Counted from the first letter of the stretch, positions 1 to 8,647 are shown. The stretch: DNA of 64,000 nucleotides from Rhodococcus zopfii NBRC 100606 = JCM 9919 (GCF_001895025.1 NZ_BCXI01000027.1:62001-126000); one strand, 5' to 3'. Translations and numbers: made by a program. Notes: generated by a model from the sequence alone, not told the origin.

Positions 1-1164
1 GGTGGCTCGGCCCTTGAGGAGCACGTGGACCTGCCAGTCCGCGGCCAGGGCCCGCACAGCGGCCACCCGGTCGGGTTCGGGGCGCGACCCGGTGAGCCGG
101 GCGAATTCCCCGGCGTGAGGGGTGAGCAACGTCGGTGCCGGACGGTTGCGTACCGGGGACGGGTTCTGCGCGAGCAGCGTCAATCCGTCCGCGTCGACGA
201 GCACCGGCAGATCCGTGGCCAGCACCTCCCGCAGGGTCCGCGCGGCCGCCTCGTCGGTGCCGCCACCCGGACCGACGACCCAGGCCTGTGCACGACCGGC
301 TGCGGCGAACGACGGTGCCGCGACCACTTCCGGGTACCGGGCGAGAACCGCATCCGCTGCGGTTCCGGCGTACCGGACCATCCCGGACGTCGCGGCTACC
401 GCGGCACCGGTGCACAGCACACCGGCCCCCGGGTAGGTGGCGCTGCCCGCGATGATGCCCACGACACCTTGGCTGTACTTGTCGTCGTCGGCACCCGGGA
501 CCGGCCAGATCGCACCGATCTCGGCGGGTTCGGCGGCAACCAGCTCGGCCGTCGGCAGGTCCAGGCCGATATCGACGAGTTCGACGCGGCCGCAGCGCGC
601 CCCGGCGAGCGCGTGGACCGGTTTGAGAGCACCGAACGCGACCGTGACCGCGGCGCTGACGGCCGGGCCGTCGACGGCCCCGGTGTCCGGGTCGACGCCG
701 CTGGGGGTGTCGACCGCGACGATCGGGGCGGTGATCGCGTCGACCAGGGCCGCGGCCGCTGGCCGCAGCGGGCCTCGGCCGGAAATGCCGACGATCCCGT
801 CGAGCACGAGATCGGGGTCGCCGAGAGCATCCGGGACTGCCGGGGCCACCCGCCCCCCGGCCGCCCGCAACGCGGACAGTCCCGCGGGATGGGCACGGTC
901 GGGCGCGAGCAGCAGCGCGGTCACCGCGACACCCCGGCGACGCAGGTACGCCCCGGCCCACAGCGCGTCGCCGCCGTTGTCGCCGGATCCGATGAGCAGG
1001 ACCACGCGCCGCCCGGCGATCCCGCCGGTCCGGGATCGCAGTTCCGCGGCGGCGACCCGGGCGAGGCCGTGCGCGGCCCGTCGCATGAGTGTGCCGTCGG
1101 GTAGCGACGCGAGCAGCGGAGCCTCCGCCGCCCGGACCCGGTCGCACGGGTGGTAACTGCGCAT
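1..1164 (-). CDS. nnr: Bifunctional NAD(P)H-hydrate epimerase / ADP-dependent NAD(P)H-hydrate dehydratase, 3' end cut by the window
   Basis: Repairs damaged NADHX and NADPHX in the cytoplasm. The N-terminal YjeF_N half epimerises the R and S forms and the C-terminal ribokinase-like half dehydrates the S form. I translated 388 codons from ATG 1164 to the left edge. The epimerase half carries GSGDNGGD (family GxGxNGGD loop). The dehydratase half carries GSATYPGAG, DADGLTLLA, TPHAGEFARL and LKGRAT. The frame is open to nucleotide 1, so the C-terminus is missing. It lies 24 nt downstream of glmS on the same strand, the order seen in mycobacteria (glmS then nnr). The fusion architecture is usual for actinobacteria. 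Confidence 0.9.
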   Translation of the reverse strand, partial: MRSYHPCDRVRAAEAPLLASLPDGTLMRRAAHGLARVAAAELRSRTGGIAGRRVVLLIGSGDNGGDALWAGAYLRRRGVAVTALLLAPDRAHPAGLSALRAAGGRVAPAVPDALGDPDLVLDGIVGISGRGPLRPAAAALVDAITAPIVAVDTPSGVDPDTGAVDGPAVSAAVTVAFGALKPVHALAGARCGRVELVDIGLDLPTAELVAAEPAEIGAIWPVPGADDDKYSQGVVGIIAGSATYPGAGVLCTGAAVAATSGMVRYAGTAADAVLARYPEVVAAPSFAAAGRAQAWVVGPGGGTDEAAARTLREVLATDLPVLVDADGLTLLAQNPSPVRNRPAPTLLTPHAGEFARLTGSRPEPDRVAAVRALAADWQVHVLLKGRAT

Positions 1165-1188
1165 CACCCCTCCGATCGGAGCGCGGGT

Positions 1189-3054
1189 CTATTCGACCGT
1201 GACGGACTTGGCCAGGTTGCGGGGCTTGTCCACGTCGTAACCGCGCGACTGCGCAACCTCGGCGGCGAACACCTGCAGAGGAACCGTCGACAGCAGCGGC
1301 TGCAGCAGCGACGGGGACGACGGGATCTCGATGAGATGGTCGGCGAACGGGCGCACGGTTTCGTCGCCCTCCTCCGCGATGACGACGGTGCGGGCGCCGC
1401 GCGCCTGGATCTCCCGGATGTTGCTGAGCAGCTTGCTGTGCAACACGGCACGGCCCTTCGGGGACGGCATCACCACGATGACGGGCAGACCGTCCTCGAT
1501 GAGCGCGATGGGTCCGTGCTTGAGCTCGCCGGCTGCAAAGCCCTCCGCGTGCATGTACGCGAGTTCCTTGAGCTTGAGGGCACCTTCGAGCGCGACGGGA
1601 TAGCCGACGTGCCGGCCCAGGAACAGCACCGCCGGGGACGCCGACAGTTCCCGGGCGAGCTCGCGCACCGGTTCCATCGTGGTGAGCAACTGCGCGATGC
1701 GTTCGGGCATGGCGGCGAGATCCTCGTACTCGCGGGCCACCTCGTCCGGGTACTTGGTGCCGCGGGCCTGCGCCAACGCCAGACCGACAAGCAGGTTCGC
1801 CGCCATCTGCGCGAGGAACGCCTTCGTCGACGCGACACCGATCTCGGGGCCGGTGCGGGTGTAGAGCACCGCGTCGGCCTCGCGCGGGATCTGCGCGCCG
1901 TTGGTGTTGCACACCGCCAGCACCCGAGCCTTCTGTTCCTTCGCGTGCCGGACGGCCTCGAGGGTGTCGGCGGTCTCACCGGACTGGGAGATCGCCACGA
2001 CCAGTGTCGATCGGTCGAGCACCGGGTCGCGGTAGCGGAACTCGGAGGCCAGCTCCACCTCGACGGGCAGGCGCGTCCAGTGCTCGATGGCGTATTTGGC
2101 GACGAGACCGGAATGGTAGGAGCTGCCGCACGCGACGACGAACACCTTGTCGATGTCTCGCAGTTCCTGATCGGACAGGCGCTGTTCGTCGAGGACGATA
2201 CGACCGTCGACGAAATGCCCGCGCAGCGTGTCGGCGACCGCTCCGGGCTGCTCCTCGATCTCCTTGAGCATGAAGTAGTCGTGGCCGCCCTTCTCGGCGG
2301 CGGCGAGATCCCAGTCGATCGTGAACGGCTGCGTCGGCACGTCCGGATTGCCGTCGAAATCGGTCACCACGTAGGAGTCCTTCGTGATGACGACGACCTG
2401 GTCCTGACCCAGCTCGACGGCGTCACGGGTGAACTCGATGAACGCCGCGACATCGGACGCGATGAACATCTCGCCGTCGCCGACACCGACGACCAGCGGC
2501 GTGGAGCGGCGGGCCGCGACGATCGTGCCGGGATGGTCGGCGTGCGCGAAGACGAGCGTGAACGCGCCCTCGAGCCTGCGCAGCACGGTCCGGGCGCTCT
2601 CCACGAAGTCCCCGGCCGTGGGGCCCTCGGCGTAGGCGCGGGCCACCAGGTGCACGGCGACCTCGGTGTCGGTGTCGGACGCCAGCTCGACACCCGCGTG
2701 CTCGAGTTCGGCGCGCAGCGGAGCGAAATTCTCGATGATGCCGTTGTGGACGACCGCGACGCGGCCGCTCGCGTCCCGGTGCGGGTGCGCATTGCGGTCG
2801 GTGGGCCGTCCGTGGGTCGCCCAGCGGGTGTGTCCCATGCCGGCGGTGCCCGCGAAGCGGTCCCGGCCGACCTCGTCGAGCTCGGCCTCGAGATTCGCCA
2901 GCCGACCCGCCTTCCGCTCGACGGCCAACCCCCCGCGACCGTCCAGGATCGCGATGCCAGCCGAGTCGTAACCTCGGTATTCCATTCGCCGCAGTGCCTC
3001 CACCACGACGTCGAGAGCATTGCGGTGCCCGACATAACCCACGATTCCGCACAT
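1189..3054 (-). CDS. glmS: Glutamine-fructose-6-phosphate aminotransferase (isomerizing)
   Basis: Makes glucosamine-6-phosphate from fructose-6-phosphate and glutamine, the committed step to UDP-GlcNAc for peptidoglycan. The 621-aa product starts MCGIVGYVG, so after Met removal Cys2 becomes the N-terminal nucleophile of the class II glutaminase. HTRWATHG and the HNGIIEN segment follow in the same domain. Two SIS sugar-isomerase domains occupy the C-terminal half (ISQSGETADTLE, ACGSSYHSG, ELKHGPIALI) and the chain ends in the typical DxPRNLAKSVTVE. The frame stays open far upstream, but the conserved MCGIVGY fixes ATG 3054. There is little room for a 5' leader (see the promoter entry). GlmM, two steps later in the pathway, is about 3 kb away. 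Confidence 0.97.
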   Translation of the reverse strand: MCGIVGYVGHRNALDVVVEALRRMEYRGYDSAGIAILDGRGGLAVERKAGRLANLEAELDEVGRDRFAGTAGMGHTRWATHGRPTDRNAHPHRDASGRVAVVHNGIIENFAPLRAELEHAGVELASDTDTEVAVHLVARAYAEGPTAGDFVESARTVLRRLEGAFTLVFAHADHPGTIVAARRSTPLVVGVGDGEMFIASDVAAFIEFTRDAVELGQDQVVVITKDSYVVTDFDGNPDVPTQPFTIDWDLAAAEKGGHDYFMLKEIEEQPGAVADTLRGHFVDGRIVLDEQRLSDQELRDIDKVFVVACGSSYHSGLVAKYAIEHWTRLPVEVELASEFRYRDPVLDRSTLVVAISQSGETADTLEAVRHAKEQKARVLAVCNTNGAQIPREADAVLYTRTGPEIGVASTKAFLAQMAANLLVGLALAQARGTKYPDEVAREYEDLAAMPERIAQLLTTMEPVRELARELSASPAVLFLGRHVGYPVALEGALKLKELAYMHAEGFAAGELKHGPIALIEDGLPVIVVMPSPKGRAVLHSKLLSNIREIQARGARTVVIAEEGDETVRPFADHLIEIPSSPSLLQPLLSTVPLQVFAAEVAQSRGYDVDKPRNLAKSVTVE

Positions 3055-3061
3055 GGTTAGC

Positions 3062-3086
3062 AGGGTACTGGGCGACGAGCGGGCGG
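3062..3086 (-). promoter_or_regulatory. glmS: Possible glmS promoter giving an almost leaderless transcript
   Basis: Reading the minus strand, TTGTTA is followed 19 nt later by TACCCT (TANNNT, plus positions 3062-3067), only 7 nt before the glmS ATG. Transcription would then start at or next to the start codon. Leaderless mRNAs are common in actinobacteria. The 19-nt spacer is long, so this is tentative. Confidence 0.3.
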
Positions 3087-3155
3087 TAACAACTCGTCGG
3101 AACCCCGCGGGCCCGGCTCGCGGCCGGTGGCGTACCGGGCCGCCGGGCGATCCGC

Positions 3156-3161
3156 TAACGT
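3156..3161 (+). promoter_or_regulatory. Candidate -10 element (TAACGT) for a leaderless alpha/beta-hydrolase transcript
   Basis: TAACGT fits the actinobacterial -10 consensus TANNNT and sits 7 nt before GTG 3169. That spacing would start transcription at the GTG itself and is the main reason for choosing this start over the in-frame GTG at 3127. No clear -35 is visible. Confidence 0.35.
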
Positions 3162-3168
3162 TCACTCC

Positions 3169-4014
3169 GTGGCGGCGAACCCGAAATCCCTGGCTCAGCA
3201 GCTCTCCCGGCGCGGACCGCATTCGGTTCTGCGCGGCGACCTGGCGCTGGCCGGTCAACCCGGCGTCGTCTACACCCCCGCCGAAGGATTCGGACTGCCT
3301 GCGGTGGCGTTCGGTCACGGCTGGCTGACCGGAACCTCGAACTACTCGGCGCTGCTCGAGCATCTCGCGTCGTGGGGCATCGTCGCCACGGCACCGAACA
3401 CCGAGCGCGGACCGGTGCCGTCGGCGCTGGGTCTGTCCACCGATCTGATCACCGTCCTCGACATCTGCACGAGCGTCCGGCTGGGAACGGGCCGGATCAG
3501 CGTTCACCCCGACCGTGTCGCAGTGGCCGGTCACGGACTGGGCGCGGGAGCGGCAGTGCTGGCCGCGTCCCGGCGCGACGTGGCGGCGGTGGCGTCGCTG
3601 TTCCCAGCCCCGACCGCGCCGTCCGCCGCGGCCGTCGCGCCCCGCGTCGATGCGCCCGGGCTGGTCCTCGTCGGCGCGAAGAGCCTCGGCTCGATGAACA
3701 GCGACGCGGTCGCGGTCGCGCAGGGGTGGGGCGGCGACGTGCTGTTGCGGTCGGTCGACAAGGCCTCCGACGACGGTCTCGTCGAGGGCCGCAAACTGTT
3801 GTCGTACATCGGGCTCGGCGGCGGTGAGCGCCGCACGCAGCAGCGCACCCGCGCGCTGCTCACCGGGTTCCTGCTGCATCGCCTGACCGGCGACAAGAGC
3901 TACGCATGCTTCTCCGATCCGGAAGCCGAGATCCCCGGCTCCGAGGCGATCGCGGATCCGGCGGTGATCGAATCCGATCCGGCCGCTCAGATCAGCCAGC
4001 TCTTCGGCCGGTAG
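3169..4014 (+). CDS. Alpha/beta-hydrolase (dienelactone hydrolase-like, Rv3438-type)
   Basis: A 281-aa cytoplasmic hydrolase of unknown substrate. The expected fold motifs are present: VYTPAEGFGLPAVAFGHGW near the N-terminus (oxyanion region) and VAVAGHGLGAGAAV as the nucleophile elbow, but the elbow residue is His-Gly (GHGLG) rather than the usual GxSxG. A catalytic serine is therefore not evident, which leaves enzyme activity uncertain. It is divergent from glmS, and its position between glmS and the glmM cluster matches M. tuberculosis Rv3438. The start at GTG 3169 rests on the TAACGT box just upstream; GTG 3127 is the alternative. Its last 28 nt overlap the convergent 56-aa ORF. Confidence 0.75.
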   Translation: MAANPKSLAQQLSRRGPHSVLRGDLALAGQPGVVYTPAEGFGLPAVAFGHGWLTGTSNYSALLEHLASWGIVATAPNTERGPVPSALGLSTDLITVLDICTSVRLGTGRISVHPDRVAVAGHGLGAGAAVLAASRRDVAAVASLFPAPTAPSAAAVAPRVDAPGLVLVGAKSLGSMNSDAVAVAQGWGGDVLLRSVDKASDDGLVEGRKLLSYIGLGGGERRTQQRTRALLTGFLLHRLTGDKSYACFSDPEAEIPGSEAIADPAVIESDPAAQISQLFGR

Positions 4015-4157
4015 TACGGCTCGTCGCCCTCCGGTTCCTGCTCGCGCTCCGGCAGCGGCGGAAGCTGCCGGGGTAGGCGCACCGCCTCCAGCTCGCCGAG
4101 CCTGCGGCCGATCGCGGCTCGATACTCGGCGACGATCCGCTCGATACGCGCGTTCAC
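3987..4157 (-). CDS. Small conserved-looking acidic protein (56 aa), unknown function
   Basis: Not recognised as a named family. GTG 4157 overlaps the TGA of the upstream 462-aa gene in a GTGA junction, the same coupling as between the two genes before it. The product opens with an amphipathic helix-like stretch (RIERIVAEYRAAIGRRLGELE), then a Pro/Glu-rich linker, and ends in YYRPKSWLI. A short charged helix followed by an aromatic tail could be a partner or adaptor for the two upstream proteins, but that is speculation. It overlaps the 3' end of the convergent hydrolase by 28 nt. It is a real gene mainly on the strength of the coupling. Confidence 0.6.
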   Translation of the reverse strand: MNARIERIVAEYRAAIGRRLGELEAVRLPRQLPPLPEREQEPEGDEPYYRPKSWLI

Positions 4158-5542
4158 AGCGGACCCGCTTCGGGGAGGATCACGCCGCCGTCGGGCATCG
4201 GTTCGGCCGCGTCCGCGGGACCGCGATCGCCCGCGGGCACGGTGCCGGTCCGTTCCGGCGCACCGCGACCGCCGCGACCTCGATCCGTACCGGACACACC
4301 GGAACCGGGTACGGGGGTCGCCGCCGGTGGTCCCTCAGCGGTCGGGCCCACCTGCGGGGTGTCCGCGGGCGGTGTCGGCGACGTGGGCGGTGTCGGCGAC
4401 GTGGGCGGTGTGGTGTCCGTCGGCGTGGGGCCCGTGGACGGTGCCGGATCGGGCGGGCACTCGATGGGTGGCTCCACGGCCGGCGGGATCGTCCCGGAGC
4501 GGAGTTCGGACGCCGGTTCGGCGGCGGTCCCGTCGACCCCCGTGGTAGCCCCGTCGACCACCGCGGTCACCCCGTCGACCACCGCGGTCGCCAGTTCCAC
4601 GACGGCACCGCTCAGCTCCCCGACCGCCGCGGCCAGTCCGAGTCCCGATTCGACCAGCGACACCCCGGCCTGCACCGCATCGGCGCGCCCTGCTTCGGCC
4701 TGCCCTGCTTCGGCCTGCGATGTGCCGGGCGAGCCCCACGCCGGCACGACCTCGCCACGGGACTCGGCGACGCGACCACCGGTCGACGGCATCTCCGTCC
4801 CGACTCCGGGAAACCGGTGCTCGTCGAGATTCTCGAACGCGCGTGTCAGTTCGTCGAATACCTCCCCGATCGCCCGGTCGGCGTCGTCGCACAGTCCGGC
4901 GAACGCGGCGGCGGCGGTCTCGACCCCCGGAACGAACACCTCGGTCAGCCATCGGGTACACCACTGGGCCACCGCCGGCGCGTCCGCGTCGGCGGCGAGG
5001 CCGGTGGACCAGCGGGAGAGCTGCTCGACGGTCGGGCCGGTGCCCGCACCGGACGCGCCGGCAAGAACCGCGTCGACGTCGGCCGGACCCAAGCCCCCGA
5101 TCACGGGGTCAGCGAAAGTTGCTGCAGCACGGGACTTCTCGTCGACGATTGCACCGATCGCCGCGACGGCACCGGCCGTCGTCGCCGCGAGGACACCGAC
5201 CGAGTCGTGCAGGCTCCGCGCCCGTTCGGCGTGGGCCGCGAGCGACTCGGTGGCGGAGCACGATGCGCCGCCCTGCCATGCCGGCGGGACCGCCGCGAGC
5301 CAATCGCGCTGCTCGTCGGCACCCGAGCCGACCACTGTCGAAAGCACCCTCAGGGCGTCCGCGTCGGATGCGAACCGCGCGATGTCGAAGCCGCGTTGCG
5401 CGTCGTACCGGTCCGTCAGGTGTGGCACCGTCACCGTCTGCGCCGCTCCCACCCGGTGTGCCCGCGGCAGGAACTCGACGAAGAATCGGAGACCGACGGC
5501 GCCGGCGTCGAGCAGGCCGTCGATACCCGCCGGGCCGGTCAC
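4154..5542 (-). CDS. Ala/Pro-rich protein of unknown function, Rv3439c-like; candidate type VII-associated protein
   Basis: The product is 462 aa if translation starts at GTG 5542, which overlaps the previous stop as GTGA. The frame stays open well upstream but that part is arginine-rich shadow sequence. Residues 1 to about 280 are probably helical and Ala/Asp-rich. A low-complexity region follows with repeats QAEAG, AVVDG and PPTSP, then a Pro/Thr-rich tail ending in PMPDGGVILPEAGPL. No signal peptide or membrane segment is seen. Length and composition match M. tuberculosis Rv3439c (Ala/Pro-rich, about 467 aa) at the same place beside glmM. A helical domain with a Pro-rich tail, paired with a small helical protein, is reminiscent of T7SS substrates, but no export signal is certain. 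Confidence 0.7.
   Translation of the reverse strand: MTGPAGIDGLLDAGAVGLRFFVEFLPRAHRVGAAQTVTVPHLTDRYDAQRGFDIARFASDADALRVLSTVVGSGADEQRDWLAAVPPAWQGGASCSATESLAAHAERARSLHDSVGVLAATTAGAVAAIGAIVDEKSRAAATFADPVIGGLGPADVDAVLAGASGAGTGPTVEQLSRWSTGLAADADAPAVAQWCTRWLTEVFVPGVETAAAAFAGLCDDADRAIGEVFDELTRAFENLDEHRFPGVGTEMPSTGGRVAESRGEVVPAWGSPGTSQAEAGQAEAGRADAVQAGVSLVESGLGLAAAVGELSGAVVELATAVVDGVTAVVDGATTGVDGTAAEPASELRSGTIPPAVEPPIECPPDPAPSTGPTPTDTTPPTSPTPPTSPTPPADTPQVGPTAEGPPAATPVPGSGVSGTDRGRGGRGAPERTGTVPAGDRGPADAAEPMPDGGVILPEAGPL
4371..4412 (-). repeat. 18-bp in-frame tandem repeat in the Pro-rich tail coding region
   Basis: The unit GGCGACGTGGGCGGTGTC on the plus strand occurs twice in a row and then decays. 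It encodes the repeated Pro/Thr/Ser unit of the Rv3439c-like tail and is probably a slippage-prone low-complexity tract. Confidence 0.7.
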
Positions 5543-5856
5543 CGGGGACCCCCCGCGGCGGGGTCGACGCGGGTCAGCGCGGCCACCTGCCGATCGACCT
5601 CGTACCCGTAGCTGTCGGCCGTGCGACCCAGGAGTTCCGCGACGCCGGCCGCCTCGTCGGACCACGCCTCGAGCACCCGCCGCAGCCGACGGTATCCCGC
5701 GTCCACCGCATCCCCGCGACCGCGGTGACCCGGACCGGCGGCGCCGGCATCGAATCCGAGTCCACCCACCGCGTGCTGCCACTGCCGCTCGGTGCCGGCG
5801 ACCGCGCGACCGAGTCCGGCCGCAATCGCGCGGACCTCCGGCACGTCCACGCTCAT
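5539..5856 (-). CDS. Small helical protein, Rv3440c-like; possible EspC/WXG100-type T7SS target
   Basis: A 105-aa product with the start at MSVDVPEV (ATG 5856). A GTG at 5913 would add 19 residues but has no binding site, and Rv3440c has about 103 aa. Two helical blocks are separated by a Gly-rich turn: VPEVRAIAAGLGRAVAGTERQW, then AGYRRLRRVLEAWSDEA. The C-terminal helix contains ADSYGYEVDRQVAAL, which resembles the Tyr-to-Asp signal of EspC-like T7SS targets but is one residue too long for YxxxD. The stop overlaps the next start (GTGA), so the two products should be made in similar amounts. Assignment as a secretion target is an inference from size, helices and the nearby ESX-4 locus. Confidence 0.65.
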   Translation of the reverse strand: MSVDVPEVRAIAAGLGRAVAGTERQWQHAVGGLGFDAGAAGPGHRGRGDAVDAGYRRLRRVLEAWSDEAAGVAELLGRTADSYGYEVDRQVAALTRVDPAAGGPR

Positions 5857-6005
5857 GCCGTCGGCGTTCGTTCCCCCGTGCCCCACGCGCACCTCCCCCC
5901 GCGGCACCGCCACCGTGGCAGCACCGTCGTAGGGATTGGACGCAGCCGCGGGAGCATCGGTTCCCGCACCCCGAGTTTCCGCACCCCGAGTTGCCGGGGC
6001 CGGGA

Positions 6006-7343
6006 TCAGACCGCGGCGACCGCGTCGGCGAGACGATCGGCGAGGACCCGCGCGACAGTGTCGTCGGCCGCTTCCACCATGACGCGCACGAGCTGTTCGG
6101 TCCCCGACGGACGCAGCAGCACCCGGCCGGAGTCCCCGAGCTCGTGTTCGGCGGCGGCGACCGCCTCGACCACCGCGGGATGGCCCGCGACCGCTGTCTT
6201 GTCGGAGACGGGCACGTTCACCAGCACCTGAGGCAGGGTCCGCATCACCGACGCGAGGTCGGCGAGCGACGAGCCCGTCACCGCCATGCGCTCCATCAAC
6301 CGCAGACCGGTCAGCACGCCGTCACCGGTGGTGCCGTGGGACGGGAACACGATGTGGCCGGATTGCTCGCCGCCGAGGCTGAAGGAACCTCGCCGCAACT
6401 CTTCGAGGACGTAACGGTCGCCGACCCCGGCGGTCACGACCTCGATGCCGGCCTCCCGCATCGCCAGGTGCAGACCGAGATTGCTCATCACGGTGGCGAC
6501 CAGCGTGTTCTCGTGCAGCTCTCCGCTGTCGCGCATCGCCAGCGCCAGCACTGCCATGATCGCGTCGCCGTCGACGATCGCCCCGGCGGCGTCGACGGCC
6601 AGGCAGCGGTCGGCGTCCCCGTCGTGCGCCAGCCCGAGGTCGGCGCCGTGCTCCACGACCGCCTTCTGCAGTCCGTCGAGATGCGTGGATCCGCAGTTGT
6701 CGTTGATGTTGAGACCGTCCGGATCCGCCCCGATCGCGATGACGGTCGCCCCGGCGGCCGCGTACGCGGCGGGCGCGACGCCCGAGGCCGCGCCGTGTGC
6801 GCAGTCGACGACGACCGTCAGACCGGTGAGCGGTGTCGTGGTCGCGCCGGCCAGGTGCTCGAGATAGCGGGCCGCGGCGTCGGTGGGAACGCGGACACGT
6901 CCGATGCCGGCGCCGGTCGGCCGGTCGAGTGTCCGCTCACCGTGCAGCAGTGCCTCGATGCTGTCCTCGACGGCGTCGTCGAGTTTGTGACCACCTGCCG
7001 CGAAGATCTTGATGCCGTTGTCCGGCATGGGGTTGTGCGACGCGGAGATCATCACACCGAGGTCCGCGGCGTAGGCGCCGGTCAGGAAGGCCACCGCCGG
7101 TGTCGGCAGTACCCCGACCGACAGCACGTCCACACCGGCGGACGTCAGGCCCGCGGTCACCGCCGCGTCGAGCATTTCCCCGCTCGCGCGGGGGTCCCGG
7201 CCCACCACCGCGACCGGCCGGCGGCCGTCGGTACCGGCTGCCAGCACCGCGGCCGCGGCACCTGCGATCCGGACGGCGAGTTCCACCGTCAACTTCGCGT
7301 TCGCCAGGCCGCGAACACCGTCGGTACCGAACAACCGCCCCAT
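6006..7343 (-). CDS. glmM: Phosphoglucosamine mutase
   Basis: Interconverts glucosamine-6-phosphate and glucosamine-1-phosphate for UDP-GlcNAc synthesis. The 445-aa chain starts [12 protein letters not shown]. The phosphoserine loop ISASHNP places the catalytic Ser at residue 102, as in E. coli GlmM. The metal loop HDGDADRCL and the C-terminal phosphate loop [11 protein letters not shown] are intact. ATG 7343 has AGAGG 6 nt upstream; a TTG two codons earlier is in frame but less well placed. The gene lies downstream of rplM-rpsI and 149 nt upstream of the Rv3440c-like operon, the same order as M. tuberculosis Rv3443c to Rv3439c. Confidence 0.97.
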   Translation of the reverse strand: MGRLFGTDGVRGLANAKLTVELAVRIAGAAAAVLAAGTDGRRPVAVVGRDPRASGEMLDAAVTAGLTSAGVDVLSVGVLPTPAVAFLTGAYAADLGVMISASHNPMPDNGIKIFAAGGHKLDDAVEDSIEALLHGERTLDRPTGAGIGRVRVPTDAAARYLEHLAGATTTPLTGLTVVVDCAHGAASGVAPAAYAAAGATVIAIGADPDGLNINDNCGSTHLDGLQKAVVEHGADLGLAHDGDADRCLAVDAAGAIVDGDAIMAVLALAMRDSGELHENTLVATVMSNLGLHLAMREAGIEVVTAGVGDRYVLEELRRGSFSLGGEQSGHIVFPSHGTTGDGVLTGLRLMERMAVTGSSLADLASVMRTLPQVLVNVPVSDKTAVAGHPAVVEAVAAAEHELGDSGRVLLRPSGTEQLVRVMVEAADDTVARVLADRLADAVAAV

Positions 7344-7417
7344 GGACAACCTCTCGTGTCGTAGATCCGGCGAGCCCCCCGCCGGAGAACCTCCCGGGAT
7401 GAACCGGGCGGAAATGC

Positions 7418-7495
7418 ACGAGAGCAGGCGTCCGGTAGGAGATTTCTACCGGCGCCTGCCCTCGTGGTCGAACAGGTGCCGAGGCCGACCACGAG
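7418..7495 (-). terminator. Two hairpins downstream of rpsI
   Basis: An imperfect long stem (AGCAGGCG..CCGGTAG against CTACCGG..CGCCTGC, 7418-7466) is followed by a perfect 10-bp inverted repeat, CTCGTGGTCG at 7461-7470 and CGACCACGAG at 7486-7495. They lie between the rpsI stop and glmM, with no U-tract. This is a plausible terminator of rplM-rpsI that separates it from glmM. Confidence 0.6.
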
Positions 7496-7513
7496 GTCAG
7501 CGTCGGCAACACA

Positions 7514-8020
7514 TCAGCGCTTGGAGTACTGAGGTGCCTTGCGGGCCTTCTTCAGGCCGTACTTCTTGCGCTCGGTGGCGCGGGCGTCACGCGTGAGGAA
7601 GCCGGCGCGCTTGAGAGCCGGACGATCCTCGGGCGAGACCTCGATCAGCGCACGCGCGATGGCGAGACGCAGCGCGCCGGCCTGGCCGGACGGGCCGCCG
7701 CCGTGCAGGCGCGCATGGATGTCGAACGACTCGACACGCTCGACGGTCACCAGCGGGGACTTCACGAGCTGCTGGTGCACCTTGTTCGGGAAGTAGTCCT
7801 CGATGGTGCGGCCGTTGAGCACGAAGTTGCCGGAGCCGGGAACGAGGCGGACGCGGACGACGGCCTCCTTGCGGCGGCCGACGGTCTGGACCGGGCGGTC
7901 GAGCACGATCGGTGCGGGTGCCGCGGCGACCTCGTCGACCGCGTACTCCTCGACCACGGTCTCGACCACGGTCTCGGCCGAATCGTCGTTGTACTCGTCG
8001 TTCACGTTCTGCTCAGTCAC
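7514..8020 (-). CDS. rpsI: 30S ribosomal protein S9
   Basis: A protein of the small-subunit head whose C-terminal tail reaches the P-site tRNA. The 168-aa product has an acidic N-terminal extension of about 40 residues, typical of actinobacteria. The S9 core follows ([33 protein letters not shown]), then the canonical basic tail ending [11 protein letters not shown] 8020 overlaps the rplM TGA in a GTGA junction, so the two proteins are translationally coupled. Confidence 0.97.
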   Translation of the reverse strand: MTEQNVNDEYNDDSAETVVETVVEEYAVDEVAAAPAPIVLDRPVQTVGRRKEAVVRVRLVPGSGNFVLNGRTIEDYFPNKVHQQLVKSPLVTVERVESFDIHARLHGGGPSGQAGALRLAIARALIEVSPEDRPALKRAGFLTRDARATERKKYGLKKARKAPQYSKR

Positions 8021-8460
8021 TGGGCCACCTGCTTGATCTCGAACGGAACCGGCTGCTGCGCGGCGTGCGGGTGGTTCGGGCCCGCGTAGACCTTCAGCTT
8101 CTTCGCGATGGCGCGACCGAGCTTGTTCTTGGGGAGCATGCCGGTGACGGCCTTCTCCACGAGGCGGTCGGGGTTCTTCTCGAGAACCTCGCCCACCGAA
8201 CGCGCGCGGAGACCACCCGGGTGGCCCGAGTGGTGGTAGAGGAACTTGTCGGTCCGCTTGTTGCCGGAGATGGCAACCTTGTCGGCGTTGATGATGACGA
8301 CGAAGTCACCGCCGTCGACATGCGGAGCAAAAGTGGGCTTGTGCTTGCCGCGGAGCAGGTTCGCCGCCTGCACCGCGAGGCGGCCGAGCACCACATCAGT
8401 GGCGTCGATGACGTGCCACTGGTGGGTCACGTCGCCGGCCTTCGGTGTGTACGTAGACAC
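8017..8460 (-). CDS. rplM: 50S ribosomal protein L13
   Basis: An early-assembling large-subunit protein. The 147-aa length is exactly usual. Recognisable segments are [26 protein letters not shown] and [10 protein letters not shown]. The GTG start at 8460 has GAGGAA 6 nt upstream. It is the first gene of the rplM-rpsI operon; a good candidate promoter lies at 8593-8622. Confidence 0.97.
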   Translation of the reverse strand: MSTYTPKAGDVTHQWHVIDATDVVLGRLAVQAANLLRGKHKPTFAPHVDGGDFVVIINADKVAISGNKRTDKFLYHHSGHPGGLRARSVGEVLEKNPDRLVEKAVTGMLPKNKLGRAIAKKLKVYAGPNHPHAAQQPVPFEIKQVAQ

Positions 8461-8592
8461 AGATCTTCCTCGTCTATCGTTTCGCTGCTGGCCCGCGCGC
8501 CGCCGATGATCACCCTCGGCGGCCAGTTGAGACCCGAGAAGCGACGTCCGCCGGGCAGGAAACCACGGCAGCGTACGACACGCCAAGCGGAC

Positions 8593-8622
8593 ACGATACC
8601 GGTCCTGTCACGCAGCGGTCAA
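8593..8622 (-). promoter_or_regulatory. Candidate rplM-rpsI promoter (TTGACC, 18 nt, TATCGT)
   Basis: On the minus strand TTGACC (plus 8617-8622) and TATCGT (plus 8593-8598) are separated by 18 nt. Both hexamers fit the primary sigma consensus (TTGAC, TANNNT). They lie about 130 nt before the rplM start, leaving a 5' leader in which a ribosomal-protein autoregulatory element could sit. Confidence 0.6.
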
Positions 8623-8647
8623 AAGGCCGGCTCACCGGGACCGGAGA

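Noticed and set aside
25-1104. Long plus-strand open frames over nnr
   Set aside because: Antisense to a well-supported gene; composition is Arg/Gly/Pro-rich as expected for third-position GC bias.
1150-3060. 636-residue plus-strand open frame over glmS
   Set aside because: Fully antisense to glmS, no recognisable protein features.
3055-3168. glmS ribozyme or other riboswitch upstream of glmS
   Set aside because: The gap between glmS and the divergent gene is too short and the ribozyme is not known from this phylum; a near-leaderless start fits better.
4691-4720. Tandem CCTGCTTCGGCCTGC repeat as a regulatory site
   Set aside because: It is in-frame coding sequence for the QAEAG repeats of the Rv3439c-like protein.
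4242-7364. 1040-residue plus-strand open frame over the Rv3439c-like operon and glmM
   Set aside because: It runs antisense across three coupled genes and contains no domain; a high-GC artefact.
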